Origin: Bosea beijingensis | GTDB lineage: Bacteria > Pseudomonadota > Alphaproteobacteria > Rhizobiales > Beijerinckiaceae | Assembly (NCBI RefSeq): GCF_030758975.1 | Contig: NZ_CP132359.1 | Span: 62,001 to 126,000, forward strand | DNA: 64,000 bases | Reading direction: 5' to 3' | In this document: positions 35,346-46,159 of the stretch, piece after piece | Numbering within the stretch: position 1 is the stretch's first letter | How the letters are laid out: each line of letters starts with the position of its first letter | Notes under the pieces: generated by a model | Told to the model about the DNA's origin: nothing | Database searches by the model: none | The model's input: the letters and a program-made list of their open reading frames with translations, nothing else | Position numbers and translations under genes: made by a program

Positions 35346-36590
35346 TCAAAGCGCGTGCGCAGCCGCGCCGGCACCCACACGCTCGGGGCTCTTCGACCCC
35401 AGCAGCAACACGCCCAGTCCACCGACCAGCGTCGCGACGGTCGCATAGGCGATGACGCCGAGCGTCCCGAAGCCATCGACCAGCAGGCCGCCGAAGATGG
35501 CCCCGCTCGCAATCGCGATCTGGAAAGCGGCGACGATCAGCCCGCCGGCCGATTCGGCCTCGTCCTCCGGCGCGACGCGCACCAGCCAGGTCTGGAAGCC
35601 GACGGGCAGCGCGCCGAAGGCGAAGCCCCAGAGCCCGACCGCGATGGCAGACGCAATCGGCGATGCGCCGACGAAGAGCAGGCTCACGCCCACCAGCGCG
35701 ATCAGGAAGGCGCCGAAGATCACCGAGGCCTTGGCACTGCGCGCCGTGATCGCCCCGCCCGCGAAATTGCCGAAGAAGCCGCCGACGCCATAGGCCAGCA
35801 GGACGAGCGAGATCGCCTCGACCGAGAGCTTCGGGATCTGCTCCAGGAACGGGCGTACATAGGTGAAGCCCGCGAAATGCCCGGAGATCACCACGACGAT
35901 GCCGGCGAGCACGAGCGCGATGCTGGGCTGGCCGAGCAGGCGAAACAGCGTGCGGATATCGGGCGAGCCGCGCGCCGGCAGGCGCGGCAGAACCGCGATC
36001 TGGATGACAAGCGTCGCGACGCCGACCAGCGCCGAGAGCCAGAACACGAAGCGCCAGCCCATCACGTTGCCGAGATAGGCCCCGATCGGCGCGGCGCTGA
36101 CGGTGGCGAGGGAGACGCCGGCGAAGATCAGCGACATCGCCTTGGGCAAGGCGCTGGGCGGCACCAGCCGCATCGCGGTCGCCGCGACCATCGACCAGAA
36201 GGCACCGAGCCCAATGCCGAGCAGGACGCGGGCGAAGAGCAGCGTCGTCAGGTTGGTGGCGACGGCAGCGATGACGCTGGAGACGATCAGCAGGCCGGTC
36301 AGCGACCAGATCACGATGCGCCGGTCGATGCCGCGCGTCACGATGGCCGCGGCCAGGCCGGCGATGGCGCCGACGACGGCGGTCGCGGTCACGGCCTGCC
36401 CGGCCGCTCCGACGGAGACGCCGACATCGGCGGCCATCGGGGTCAGCAGGCTCGCGGGCAGGAACTCGGCCGTGACGAGGCCGAAGACGCCGAAGGTCAG
36501 GGATGTGACGGCAGCCCAGGCCGGCTTGTCTCGCGCCTCCTCGGCGCTGTCGTCGAATTCGATTGCAGTGGCAGACAGGGAATCTGACAT
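35346..36590 (-). CDS. MFS transporter (DHA1-like exporter)
   Basis: A 414-residue protein with twelve predicted membrane helices. The N-terminal half has LTFGVFGLVTAEFLPASLLT, a pattern of sugar-efflux/arabinose exporter-like (YdhP/AraJ) members, and the middle loop carries the usual Arg-rich stretch. Substrate unknown. ATG 36590 is chosen because GGAGACCCCC precedes it; ATG 36602 is in frame. The divergent AraC gene at 36686 is the likely regulator; 95 nt separate them. Confidence 0.9.
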   Translation of the reverse strand: MSDSLSATAIEFDDSAEEARDKPAWAAVTSLTFGVFGLVTAEFLPASLLTPMAADVGVSVGAAGQAVTATAVVGAIAGLAAAIVTRGIDRRIVIWSLTGLLIVSSVIAAVATNLTTLLFARVLLGIGLGAFWSMVAATAMRLVPPSALPKAMSLIFAGVSLATVSAAPIGAYLGNVMGWRFVFWLSALVGVATLVIQIAVLPRLPARGSPDIRTLFRLLGQPSIALVLAGIVVVISGHFAGFTYVRPFLEQIPKLSVEAISLVLLAYGVGGFFGNFAGGAITARSAKASVIFGAFLIALVGVSLLFVGASPIASAIAVGLWGFAFGALPVGFQTWLVRVAPEDEAESAGGLIVAAFQIAIASGAIFGGLLVDGFGTLGVIAYATVATLVGGLGVLLLGSKSPERVGAGAAAHAL

Positions 36591-36685
36591 GGGGGTCTCC
36601 ATCAGGTCGCCGGAAGATGGGCGTGGCCCCATGGAGTTTCCATGCTATATCATCCGCATCTCATGACCGTTCGTCCAGGATTGCC

Positions 36686-37660
36686 ATGACCGGCTCCGCC
36701 GACCACCTGACCGAGATGCTCCGGGGCCTGAGGCTCGACGGCGTCGATTACAGCCGCTGCCAACTGGCCGCGCCCTGGGGCGTCGCCTTCCCGCCGACCC
36801 ATCAGGCCTATTTCCATTTCATCTCGCGCGGCGGTTGCTGGCTGAAGACGCCGGGCGGCGACTGGCTGGAGCTCGCCGATGGCGACGCCGTGCTGCTGCC
36901 CCGCGGCGGCGGCCATGTGCTTGCGAGTTCGCCCGAGGCCGTCGCCTCCCCGCCCTGCAACTGCCGGGTGTTGGAGGCCTATGGCAATGTCTTCGACGTC
37001 GAAGGCGGCGGCACAGGCGCTCACATGCTGCTCTTCACCGGGCGCATGACCTTCAATGTCGATCTCGACCACCCGTTGCTGCGCCTGATGCCGGACCTGA
37101 TGCGGATGAACGATTTCATCGCCGACGAGCCCGGCCTCCCGCATCTGCTGGAAGCCATGGGCCGCGAGGTCGCGATGGACCGGGTCGGCGCCGGCGGCAT
37201 GCTGGCGCGCCTCGCCGATGTGCTCGCGGCCGCGATCATCCGGGCCTGGGTCGAGCGCGGCTGCGGCGCCGCCAAGGGCTGGGTCGCGGCGGCGCGCTGC
37301 CCGACCATCGGCAAGGTGCTGGCAGCGATCCACGCCCATCCCGAGACCGACTGGACGGTCGAGAGCCTCGCCGAGCTGATGGGCGCTTCGCGATCAGGCT
37401 TCGCCGAGCGCTTCGCCGAGGTCGTCGGCGAGACGCCGGCCCGCTATGTCGCGCAGGTCCGGATGCATCAGGCCCGGCAATGGCTCGCCCGCGACAAGTT
37501 GCGGATCGCGGTGGTCGCCCAGCGCCTCGGCTACGAGTCGGAAGCCTCGTTCAGCCGCGCCTTCAAGCGCATCACCGGCCTGGCGCCGAGCCAGGTGCGG
37601 AGCGCGGGCGAAGCGCCGCCAGCCGCAATGTTCACGCCAGCAGTGGAAGCCGCGGAGTAG
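36686..37660 (+). CDS. AraC-family regulator divergent from an MFS exporter
   Basis: A 324-residue protein of the cupin_6/AraC type: N-terminal sensor with YFHFISRGGCWLKTPGGDW and DGDAVLLPRGGGHVL, C-terminal HTH pair VESLAELMGASRSGFAERF and IAVVAQRLGYESEASFSRAF followed by KRITGLAPSQVR. The family frequently regulates a neighbouring MFS exporter, and that is the arrangement here. It converges with ligA, 3 nt between stops. Confidence 0.92.
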   Translation: MTGSADHLTEMLRGLRLDGVDYSRCQLAAPWGVAFPPTHQAYFHFISRGGCWLKTPGGDWLELADGDAVLLPRGGGHVLASSPEAVASPPCNCRVLEAYGNVFDVEGGGTGAHMLLFTGRMTFNVDLDHPLLRLMPDLMRMNDFIADEPGLPHLLEAMGREVAMDRVGAGGMLARLADVLAAAIIRAWVERGCGAAKGWVAAARCPTIGKVLAAIHAHPETDWTVESLAELMGASRSGFAERFAEVVGETPARYVAQVRMHQARQWLARDKLRIAVVAQRLGYESEASFSRAFKRITGLAPSQVRSAGEAPPAAMFTPAVEAAE

Positions 37661-37663
37661 AAC

Positions 37664-39844
<2,181 letters not shown>

Positions 39845-40048
39845 TTAGGCGAGATGCGCGCGACGAGAAAGGGCAGCAGCCTTTGCGACGGGCGCAGGAC
39901 TGCGCCAGCCCGAATGTCTGCGACAAAACCGGCTTTCGCGCGTATAGTTTCCAGGCTGGGAATTGGAAGCTCGACGCCGCAGGCCGTTGACGCCAGGGAT
40001 TTCGTCGACAGCCATATGGCGAACCGGGCCGGAACCGGGAGACACGCC

Positions 40049-40840
40049 ATGGCCAATCTCGACGGCACAGTTCACGACATTGTTTCGCTCTCGCAGCCGC
40101 GCGTCAAAACCATCACGACGCGGGATCTGACCGAAGCGCTGCTGCGCGGCTGGGAGGATTTCAAGGCGCAGCCAAGCCACCTCGTCTTCATCGCCCTGAT
40201 CTATCCTGTCGCCGGCATCCTGCTGGCGCAGCTCACCGTGAGCTACAACATCTTCCCTCTGCTCTTCCCGCTGCTCTCGGGCTTCGCGCTGCTGGGGCCC
40301 TTCGCCGCGATCGGGCTCTATGAGATCAGCCGGCGCCGGGAAAAGGGCATGGATACCTCCTGGATGCACGCCTTCGCGATCCTGCGCTCGCCCTCGATCG
40401 GGCAGATAGCCCTGCTCGGCGCGATGCTGACCGGGATCTTCCTTGCCTGGCTCTTCAGCGCCTGGTTCCTCTATCGCAGCCTGCTCGGCCTGCCGGCCGA
40501 TGTCTCGACCGCCGACTTCCTGCGCGCCGTGTTCACCACGGCCGACGGATGGATCATGATGGTGATCGGCAACGCGATCGGCATGCTGCTGGCGATCCTC
40601 GCCTTCTCGATCTCGGTCGTCTCCTTCCCGCTGATCATCGATCGGCACGTCGATGCGCCGACAGCGATTCGCACCTCGATCGCCGCCGTCGAGGCCAATC
40701 CGCGCGTGATGATGATCTGGGGCCTGATAGTGACGGGCTTGCTCGTGCTCGGCTGCCTGCCGATGCTGGTTGGCCTGATCGTGGTCATGCCGGTGCTCGG
40801 CCATGCCACCTGGCATCTCTACCGCAAGGTCGTCGGCTGA
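40049..40840 (+). CDS. DUF2189 membrane protein
   Basis: A 263-residue integral membrane protein with about six hydrophobic segments, starting ITTRDLTEALLRGWEDFKAQ and ending LVVMPVLGHATWHLYRKVV-like sequence, diagnostic for DUF2189. These proteins are frequent in alphaproteobacteria and have no established function; some were linked to cytochrome oxidase gene neighbourhoods, but not here. ATG 40049 follows GGGAGACACGCC. A hairpin at 40848-40874 follows the stop. Confidence 0.88.
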   Translation: MANLDGTVHDIVSLSQPRVKTITTRDLTEALLRGWEDFKAQPSHLVFIALIYPVAGILLAQLTVSYNIFPLLFPLLSGFALLGPFAAIGLYEISRRREKGMDTSWMHAFAILRSPSIGQIALLGAMLTGIFLAWLFSAWFLYRSLLGLPADVSTADFLRAVFTTADGWIMMVIGNAIGMLLAILAFSISVVSFPLIIDRHVDAPTAIRTSIAAVEANPRVMMIWGLIVTGLLVLGCLPMLVGLIVVMPVLGHATWHLYRKVVG

Positions 40841-40847
40841 GGTCGTC

Positions 40848-40874
40848 GGGCGCCAAGGGGAACCTTTGGCGCCC
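40848..40874 (+). terminator. Hairpin after the DUF2189 gene
   Basis: GGGCGCCAAGG and CCTTTGGCGCCC pair with one bulged base around a short loop. There is no T-tract on either strand, so it may stabilise the 3' end or separate the DUF2189 transcript from the small peptide gene rather than terminate efficiently. Confidence 0.4.
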
Positions 40875-40935
40875 AAAACGGGTTCACCCCCTGCCAGATC
40901 GAGCCGCAAGGCTCCATTCCGTCAGGGGGCTTTTC

Positions 40936-41010
40936 ATGAACAACATCATTTATCTCGTCGGCCTCGTCGTGGTCGTGCTCGCCATTCTGTCCTTCCTCGG
41001 CCTGCGCTAA
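40936..41010 (+). CDS. 24-residue membrane peptide
   Basis: From ATG 40936 the frame reads MNNIIYLVGLVVVVLAILSF followed by LGLR and a TAA. It is a single hydrophobic helix ending in a basic residue, with CAGGGGG 5-10 nt upstream. Very similar tiny peptides with an N-N/T-I-I-Y start and an F-G/L-L-R end are, to my knowledge, annotated in many Hyphomicrobiales as hypothetical proteins. Function unknown; it may act as a membrane-embedded small regulator. Confidence 0.65.
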   Translation: MNNIIYLVGLVVVVLAILSFLGLR

Positions 41011-41074
41011 GGAAGGGGCGGAAAGCGCTCATCCAAAGGGCGGCGACGCGAAGCGCACCGATCTTCAAAGAAAT

Positions 41075-41179
41075 AGCGCCGTCATCCCGGGCTTGACCCG
41101 GGATCCATCCCAGAGCGCAAAGCCCTACGATGGATCCCAGAGCTGCGCTGCTTTGCAGCCTGTCCGGGATGACGGCGCT
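41075..41179. repeat. Long palindromic intergenic repeat, type B
   Basis: A 105-bp element whose ends AGCGCCGTCATCCCGG and CCGGGATGACGGCGCT are perfect 16-bp inverted repeats, with an inner pair GGGATCCATC and GATGGATCCC. The right end is followed by TTTTG on the plus strand. It lies between the small peptide gene and the end of the DEAD-box gene, i.e. between convergent transcripts. Confidence 0.88.
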
Positions 41180-41198
41180 TTTGTGTAAAGGCCGAAGC

Positions 41199-43220
41199 TC
41201 AGCCGCGAGGGCCGCCGCGCGGCTTGCCCTTGCCGAAGGGCTTGGGACCGCCCGGGCGCCCGCCCTCTGGCTTGCCGGCGAAAGGCTTGCCCTTCCCCGC
41301 AAACGGCTTCTTGAAACCACCGGGCTTGCCATCGTCCCGACGCGGCGGACGCGCGTCGTCGCGCGAGGGCCTGCTGTCGGCGCGATAGGGCTTGCGATCG
41401 TCCCCACGTGGCCCACGCTGCTCGCCGTCGCGCGGCGGGAAGGGTTTGCGTGCTCCCCGATCCTCACCAGAAGCCTGATCGTCGCCCCAGCTCTTCCGCG
41501 GCGCGGCCGGACGCTCGGCCTTGTCTGCGAAGGACTTGGCCGGGCGGCGCTCGGCCTCGGTCGTCGGCTCGATCACGATCTTGTCGCGATCCGGAATGCG
41601 CACCGAATCGTAGAAGCGATCGGCGACATCGGCATCGATCTCGACCTTGGTCTCACGGTCGAAGATGCGGATCGCGCCGACCTCGTCGCGCGTGATCCGG
41701 CCGCGACGGCACAGCATCGGCAGGAGCTGGCGCGGGTCGGCGCCCTGCTTGCGGCCGATATCCAGGCGGAACCAGACGGTATCGCCACGCGGGCCGGCGG
41801 GCTTGCGCGGGCGCTCGCCATCCTCGCCCTCGTCGCGCCTGGCGCCGAACGTGCGCTTGGCAGCATAGTCCTCGTTGGTGCGGGCCGGACGGCGCTCGTC
41901 GCGGCCGAAGCCGGGATCGCCGACCTCTTCCGCCGCCGGCAGGCGGGCACGGTAGAGCCGGACCAAAGCGGCGGCGATGTCGCGCGCCTCGCGGCCTGCC
42001 ATCAGCGCTTCGATCATGCCGGCATCGTCCTCGGAACCGTCGCCGTTGAGCAGCGGATCGGAGAGCAGGCGCTCCTGATCGAGGACGCGGATTTCCTCTT
42101 CCGTCGGCGGGCCGATCCACTCGGCCTCGACCTTGGCTTCCATCAGCAGGCGCTCGGCCTTGCGGCGGCGCGACTGCGGCACGAGCAGGACGCTGGTGCC
42201 CTTGTTTCCGGCGCGGCCGGTGCGGCCCGAGCGATGCTGCATCACCTCGGAATCGTTCGGCAATTCGGCATGGATGACGAGGTCGAGCCCCGGCAGGTCG
42301 ATACCGCGCGCCGCGACATCGGTCGCGACGCAGACCCGCGCCCGGCCGTCGCGCAGCGCCTGCAGCGCGGCGTTGCGCTCGTTCTGACCGAGTTCGCCCG
42401 ACAGCGCGACGGAGGTGAAGCCGCGCTCGAGCAGGATCGCCTCGAGATGGCGCACGGCATTGCGGGTGTTGCAGAAGACCAGCGCCACCGGCGCATTGTG
42501 GAAGCGCAGCAGGTTGACGACGGCAAGCTCCGCTTCCTTCGGGAACACGCGCACGGCCTTGTAGGCGATATCGGCATGGCCGCGCCGGGTCGCTTCCACT
42601 TCGATACGCAGCGCATCGCGCTGGTAGCTCTGGGCGAGCTGGACGATCGCCTTCGGGAAGGTCGCCGAGAACAGCAGGCTGCGGCGGCTTTCGGGCGCCG
42701 TCTTCAGGATGAATTCGAGATCGTCGCGGAAGCCGAGATCGAGCATCTCGTCGGCCTCGTCCAGCACGACCGCCTTCAGCGCGGAAACGTCGAGGCGGCG
42801 GCGCTCGATATGGTCGCGCAGGCGGCCGGGCGTGCCGACGACGATATGCGCGCCCTCGTCGAGCAGCATCGCTTCGCGGCGCGGGTCCATGCCGCCGACA
42901 CAGGAGATCACCCGCGCGCCGGTCTGGGCGTAGAGCCAGGCGAGTTCGCGCTGCACCTGCAAGGCAAGCTCACGTGTCGGCGCGATGATCAGGGCGAGCG
43001 GCTCAGCGGCCGGGCCAAGCTTCTCGGCCGTGCCCAGCAGGGTCTCGCCGATGGCGAGCCCATAGGCGATGGTCTTGCCCGAGCCGGTCTGCGAGGAGAC
43101 CAGCAGGTCGCGCCCGCGGGCAGCGTCTTCGATGACGGCGCTCTGCACCGGCGTCGGGTCGGAGTAATTGCGATCGGCGAGCGCGCGCGCGAGCGGCGGG
43201 CTCGTGAGGGAAAAGGACAT
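41199..43220 (-). CDS. DEAD-box RNA helicase with DbpA-like RNA-binding domain and disordered tail
   Basis: ATP-dependent RNA helicase, probably acting in ribosome assembly or RNA turnover. The 673-residue protein has Q motif PTPVQSAVIEDA, Walker A SSQTGSGKT, PTRELALQ, DEAD as VLDEADEML, SAT as LFSATFP, and HRSGRTGRAG. Residues about 475-555 (VWFRLDIGRKQGADPRQLLP, ITRDEVGAIRIFDRETKVEI) form a DbpA-type RNA-binding domain. The last ~120 residues are Arg/Gly/Lys/Pro-rich with repeated KPFAGK and DDxRP units and are surely disordered. No specific gene name is given because deaD, dbpA and rhlE subtypes cannot be separated by eye. Confidence 0.93.
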   Translation of the reverse strand: MSFSLTSPPLARALADRNYSDPTPVQSAVIEDAARGRDLLVSSQTGSGKTIAYGLAIGETLLGTAEKLGPAAEPLALIIAPTRELALQVQRELAWLYAQTGARVISCVGGMDPRREAMLLDEGAHIVVGTPGRLRDHIERRRLDVSALKAVVLDEADEMLDLGFRDDLEFILKTAPESRRSLLFSATFPKAIVQLAQSYQRDALRIEVEATRRGHADIAYKAVRVFPKEAELAVVNLLRFHNAPVALVFCNTRNAVRHLEAILLERGFTSVALSGELGQNERNAALQALRDGRARVCVATDVAARGIDLPGLDLVIHAELPNDSEVMQHRSGRTGRAGNKGTSVLLVPQSRRRKAERLLMEAKVEAEWIGPPTEEEIRVLDQERLLSDPLLNGDGSEDDAGMIEALMAGREARDIAAALVRLYRARLPAAEEVGDPGFGRDERRPARTNEDYAAKRTFGARRDEGEDGERPRKPAGPRGDTVWFRLDIGRKQGADPRQLLPMLCRRGRITRDEVGAIRIFDRETKVEIDADVADRFYDSVRIPDRDKIVIEPTTEAERRPAKSFADKAERPAAPRKSWGDDQASGEDRGARKPFPPRDGEQRGPRGDDRKPYRADSRPSRDDARPPRRDDGKPGGFKKPFAGKGKPFAGKPEGGRPGGPKPFGKGKPRGGPRG

Positions 43221-43578
43221 ACGATAAAGGCCTAAGGGTTGCGGCGCCGATGAAGGGACGGCGCGAAAGCGTGAGCGATGGATTCAGGCGGCACTAGAGC
43301 ATCGGACCGAAAGGCAGAATGCACTTTTCGGCAAATCCGATGCCAAAACAAAGAGCCAGATCGCCCCCCGTCGTCCCGAAGGACATATGGCGATCTAACG
43401 GGCATGCTGCACCATCGGATGACAGCGGCTCATAGAGCAAAGCGATACAAAAGGAAATGCGGCATTCCCGCGCCCCGCGCAGGGCTGAGCCGGGCCGGAC
43501 GCGCCTTGCCGGCTGGGTGGCGGCCCCACTAGCTTCCAGGCTTCACCGAACGCGCTGATGCCGAAGCGGAGAACAGCC
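43221..43578. other. Intergenic region with a palindromic repeat and two promoters' worth of space
   Basis: This 358-nt gap lies between the divergent DEAD-box and MBL-fold genes. Besides the type E repeat at 43299-43343 I see no gene, RNA or clear promoter match. It should contain both promoters. Confidence 0.5.
43299..43343. repeat. Short palindromic repeat, type E (copy 2)
   Basis: A 45-bp element starting GCATCGGACCGAAAGG and ending CGGCAAATCCGATGC, the same design as 21635-21680 and 47114-47159: outer GCATCGG/CCGATGC arms with an inner CCGAAA/TTTCGG pair. Confidence 0.75.
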
Positions 43579-44401
43579 ATGGTCCAGCATGCCCGCCGCA
43601 TCGGCGCCTATGAGCTATTGATCCTGCATGACGGTGTCTTCGAAGCGCCGCTCGACGTTCTGATCCATGCCGATGGAGAGGCGGCGCGCGACGAGGCTGT
43701 CACGCGCTGGGGCAAGCCGAAGGTCAGCATCATCGTCAACTGCTTCGCGCTGAAGGGCCGGGATGGGATCACGATGATCGATGCAGGCACCGGCCCGTCC
43801 TGGGGCGCGGCGATGGGCCATCTCCCCGGCCGCCATGGCCGCCGCCGGAATCGCGCCCGAGGACGTCGCCCATATCCTGATCACTCATCTCCATGGCGAC
43901 CACGCGCTCGGCCTGTTCGACGGCGACAAGCCGTTTTTCCCGAATGCCGAGATCACCGTGCCCGAGGCCGATTTCGGCTTCTACGGCGACGAGGCCAATC
44001 GCGCCCGGACGCCCGAGAAGAAGCAGGGCGCCTTCGCCATCACTGCGACGCTAAAGAAACTCTATGCCGGCCGCATCCGCTCCATTCCAGCCGGGGCGGC
44101 CCGGCCCGGCATTTCACTGATCGCCCTGCCCGGCCATACCTTCGGCCATAGCGGGTACCTGATCGAGGGCGCGGACGAGAGCCTGCTGCTCTGGGGCGAT
44201 GCGCTGCATCTCTCCGATCTCCAGGCCTCCGACCCGGATATCGGCTTCGTCTATGATTTCGACGCCGCGACCGCGCTCGCCTCCCGCCGCGGCATCCTGG
44301 AACGCGCCACGCACGAGAACTGGCTCGTCTCCGGCGGGCATGTCGAAGGCTTCAGGCGGGTCGTGAAGAAGGGCGCAGGTTACGAATTGCAGCCGGCCTG
44401 A
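43579..44401 (+). pseudogene. MBL-fold metallo-hydrolase interrupted by a one-base frameshift
   Basis: The first part from ATG 43579 reads MVQHARRIGAYELLILHDGV and KVSIIVNCFALKGRDGITMI up to DAGTGPSWGAAMGHL. The reading then continues in the next frame with AAMAAAGIAPEDVAHILITH and LHGDHALGLF, carrying the H-x-H-x-D-H zinc motif, and ends GGHVEGFRRVVKKGAGYEL. The switch falls at a run of four C (43824-43827); with three C the protein would read GHLPAAMAAAGI without a break, giving an intact protein of about 273 residues. It is either a recent pseudogene or a sequencing error in a homopolymer. The fold fits quorum-lactone or similar hydrolases; substrate unknown. Confidence 0.85.
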
Positions 44402-44406
44402 CGGCT

Positions 44407-46089
44407 TCAGCTACGCAAGCCCGCCGCTTCCAGCAGGCGGCCGGCGGCGGCGCGGGCCTCCTCGGTGATCGAGGCGCCGGCCAGCATCCGCGCGATCTCC
44501 TCGCGCCGCGACTGGTCGGCCAGCGCCGTGACCCGCGTCACCGTGCGCGAGGCCTCGCCCTCCCCCGCCGATTTGGCGATCAGGAAATGCTGCCCGGCCT
44601 TGGCCGCGACCTGCGGCGCATGCGTCACCGAGATCACTTGCACCCGACCAGCCAGCCTCGCCAGTCGTTCGCCGATCGCGTCGGCCACGGCGCCACCGAC
44701 GCCGGTATCGATCTCGTCGAAGACCAGCGTGGGAGCCGAGCCGCGCTCGGCCAAAACGACCTTGAGCGCCAGCATGAAACGCGAAAGCTCGCCGCCGGAC
44801 GCGACCTTCATCATCGGCCCCGGCCGCGTGCCCGGATTGGTCTCGACCCAGAACTCGACCTTGTCGAAGCCTTCCGGCCCGCGCGCGTTCTCGTCGCTGT
44901 CGATGCGGGTGATGAAGCGAGCCCGCTCCAGCTTGAGCGGCGGCAATTCGGCCTTCACAGCGGCATCGAGCCGCGCCGCAGCCGCCTGCCGCGCCTCGGA
45001 CAAGGCTCGCGCCAGCCCGACAAAAGCGGCTTCCGCCTCGCTCAATTCCGCTTCAAGCCGTGACAGCGACGATTCGCTCTCGTCCAGCGCGGCGAGATCG
45101 CTCGCCATCGTCGCCGCCAGCACGGAGAGCCCGTCGACCGGCACGTCGTACTTCCGGCCCGCGGCCCGGAGCGCGAACAGCCGCTCCTCGATACGCTCCT
45201 GCTCGCGCGGATCGTATTCGGCCGCGCGTGTCGCGGCGGCGAGCGCCTCGCCGGCTTCTTCCAGCGCGACGATCGCGGTGTTGAGCGCCGCGATCGAGGG
45301 ATCGACCAGCTCCGGCGCCTGGCTCGCCCGGCGCTCCAGCCGGCGCAGCACGGCGGCCAGCGTCGGAATGGCAGAGGATTGCCCGCCGACCGCCTCATAG
45401 GCTTCGTTGAGATCGCGCGCGACCTTCTCGGCCTGCATCATGCCCTGTCGGGTTGCGGCGAGCGCATCCTCCTCGCCGGCCTGCGGCGCAAGCTTGCCGA
45501 GTTCCTCGACGGCATGGCGTAGGAAATCCGCTTCCTTGCGCGCCGCCTCGACGCGCAAGCGCTGCGATTGCAGGGCTTGCCGTGCCCGCTTCAACGTCTC
45601 GCTCGCTCCGGCGACCGCTTCGGCCTGCGCCTCCAGCCCGCCGAAACCGTCGAGAATCGTGCGGTGCTGCGCCGGATCGGTCAGAGCGCGGTCGTCATGC
45701 TGGCCATGAATCTCGACGATAGCGGCGCCGACCATGCGCAGGATCTGCACCGAGACCGGCTGGTCGTTGATGAAGGCACGGGTGCGGCCGTCGGCATATT
45801 GCACGCGGCGCAGGATGAGATCGCCATCGGTGTCGATCTCCTGCGCCTGCGCCAGCTTGCGCGCCGGATGCTGGAGCGGCAGGTCGAAGACGGCGCTGAC
45901 CTGGCCTTGCGCTTCGCCATGGCGCACGAGCGAGCCATCGCCGCGCCCGCCGAGCGCGAGCGCGAAGCCGTCGAGCAGGATCGACTTGCCGGCGCCGGTC
46001 TCGCCGGTGAGCACGCTCAGCCCCTCATGAAAGCCGAGATCGAGCCGGTCGATCAGGACGATGTCGCGAATCGAGAGTTGCGCCAGCAT
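44407..46089 (-). CDS. recN: DNA repair protein RecN
   Basis: SMC-like ATPase for double-strand break repair. The 560-residue protein has the start LSIRDIVLIDRLDLGFHEGL, Walker A GETGAGKSILL, a long Ala/Glu/Arg-rich coiled coil (about 150-360) and the C-terminal signature FDEIDTGVGGAVADAIGERL with the ISVTHAPQVAA motif. It starts 70 nt after bamD on the same strand, and this bamD-recN order is common in the dcw-linked region of alphaproteobacteria. Confidence 0.96.
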   Translation of the reverse strand: MLAQLSIRDIVLIDRLDLGFHEGLSVLTGETGAGKSILLDGFALALGGRGDGSLVRHGEAQGQVSAVFDLPLQHPARKLAQAQEIDTDGDLILRRVQYADGRTRAFINDQPVSVQILRMVGAAIVEIHGQHDDRALTDPAQHRTILDGFGGLEAQAEAVAGASETLKRARQALQSQRLRVEAARKEADFLRHAVEELGKLAPQAGEEDALAATRQGMMQAEKVARDLNEAYEAVGGQSSAIPTLAAVLRRLERRASQAPELVDPSIAALNTAIVALEEAGEALAAATRAAEYDPREQERIEERLFALRAAGRKYDVPVDGLSVLAATMASDLAALDESESSLSRLEAELSEAEAAFVGLARALSEARQAAAARLDAAVKAELPPLKLERARFITRIDSDENARGPEGFDKVEFWVETNPGTRPGPMMKVASGGELSRFMLALKVVLAERGSAPTLVFDEIDTGVGGAVADAIGERLARLAGRVQVISVTHAPQVAAKAGQHFLIAKSAGEGEASRTVTRVTALADQSRREEIARMLAGASITEEARAAAGRLLEAAGLRS

Positions 46090-46159
46090 CGGCGCTCAAC
46101 CCCATTTTCGGATCTGGCAGGATCGCCCGTGGCCCGTCATGCAAGGGGCGCCCTATCCG

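Noticed and set aside
41130..43235. 701-codon open frame opposite the DEAD-box helicase
   Set aside because: Antisense shadow of a fully motif-supported helicase.
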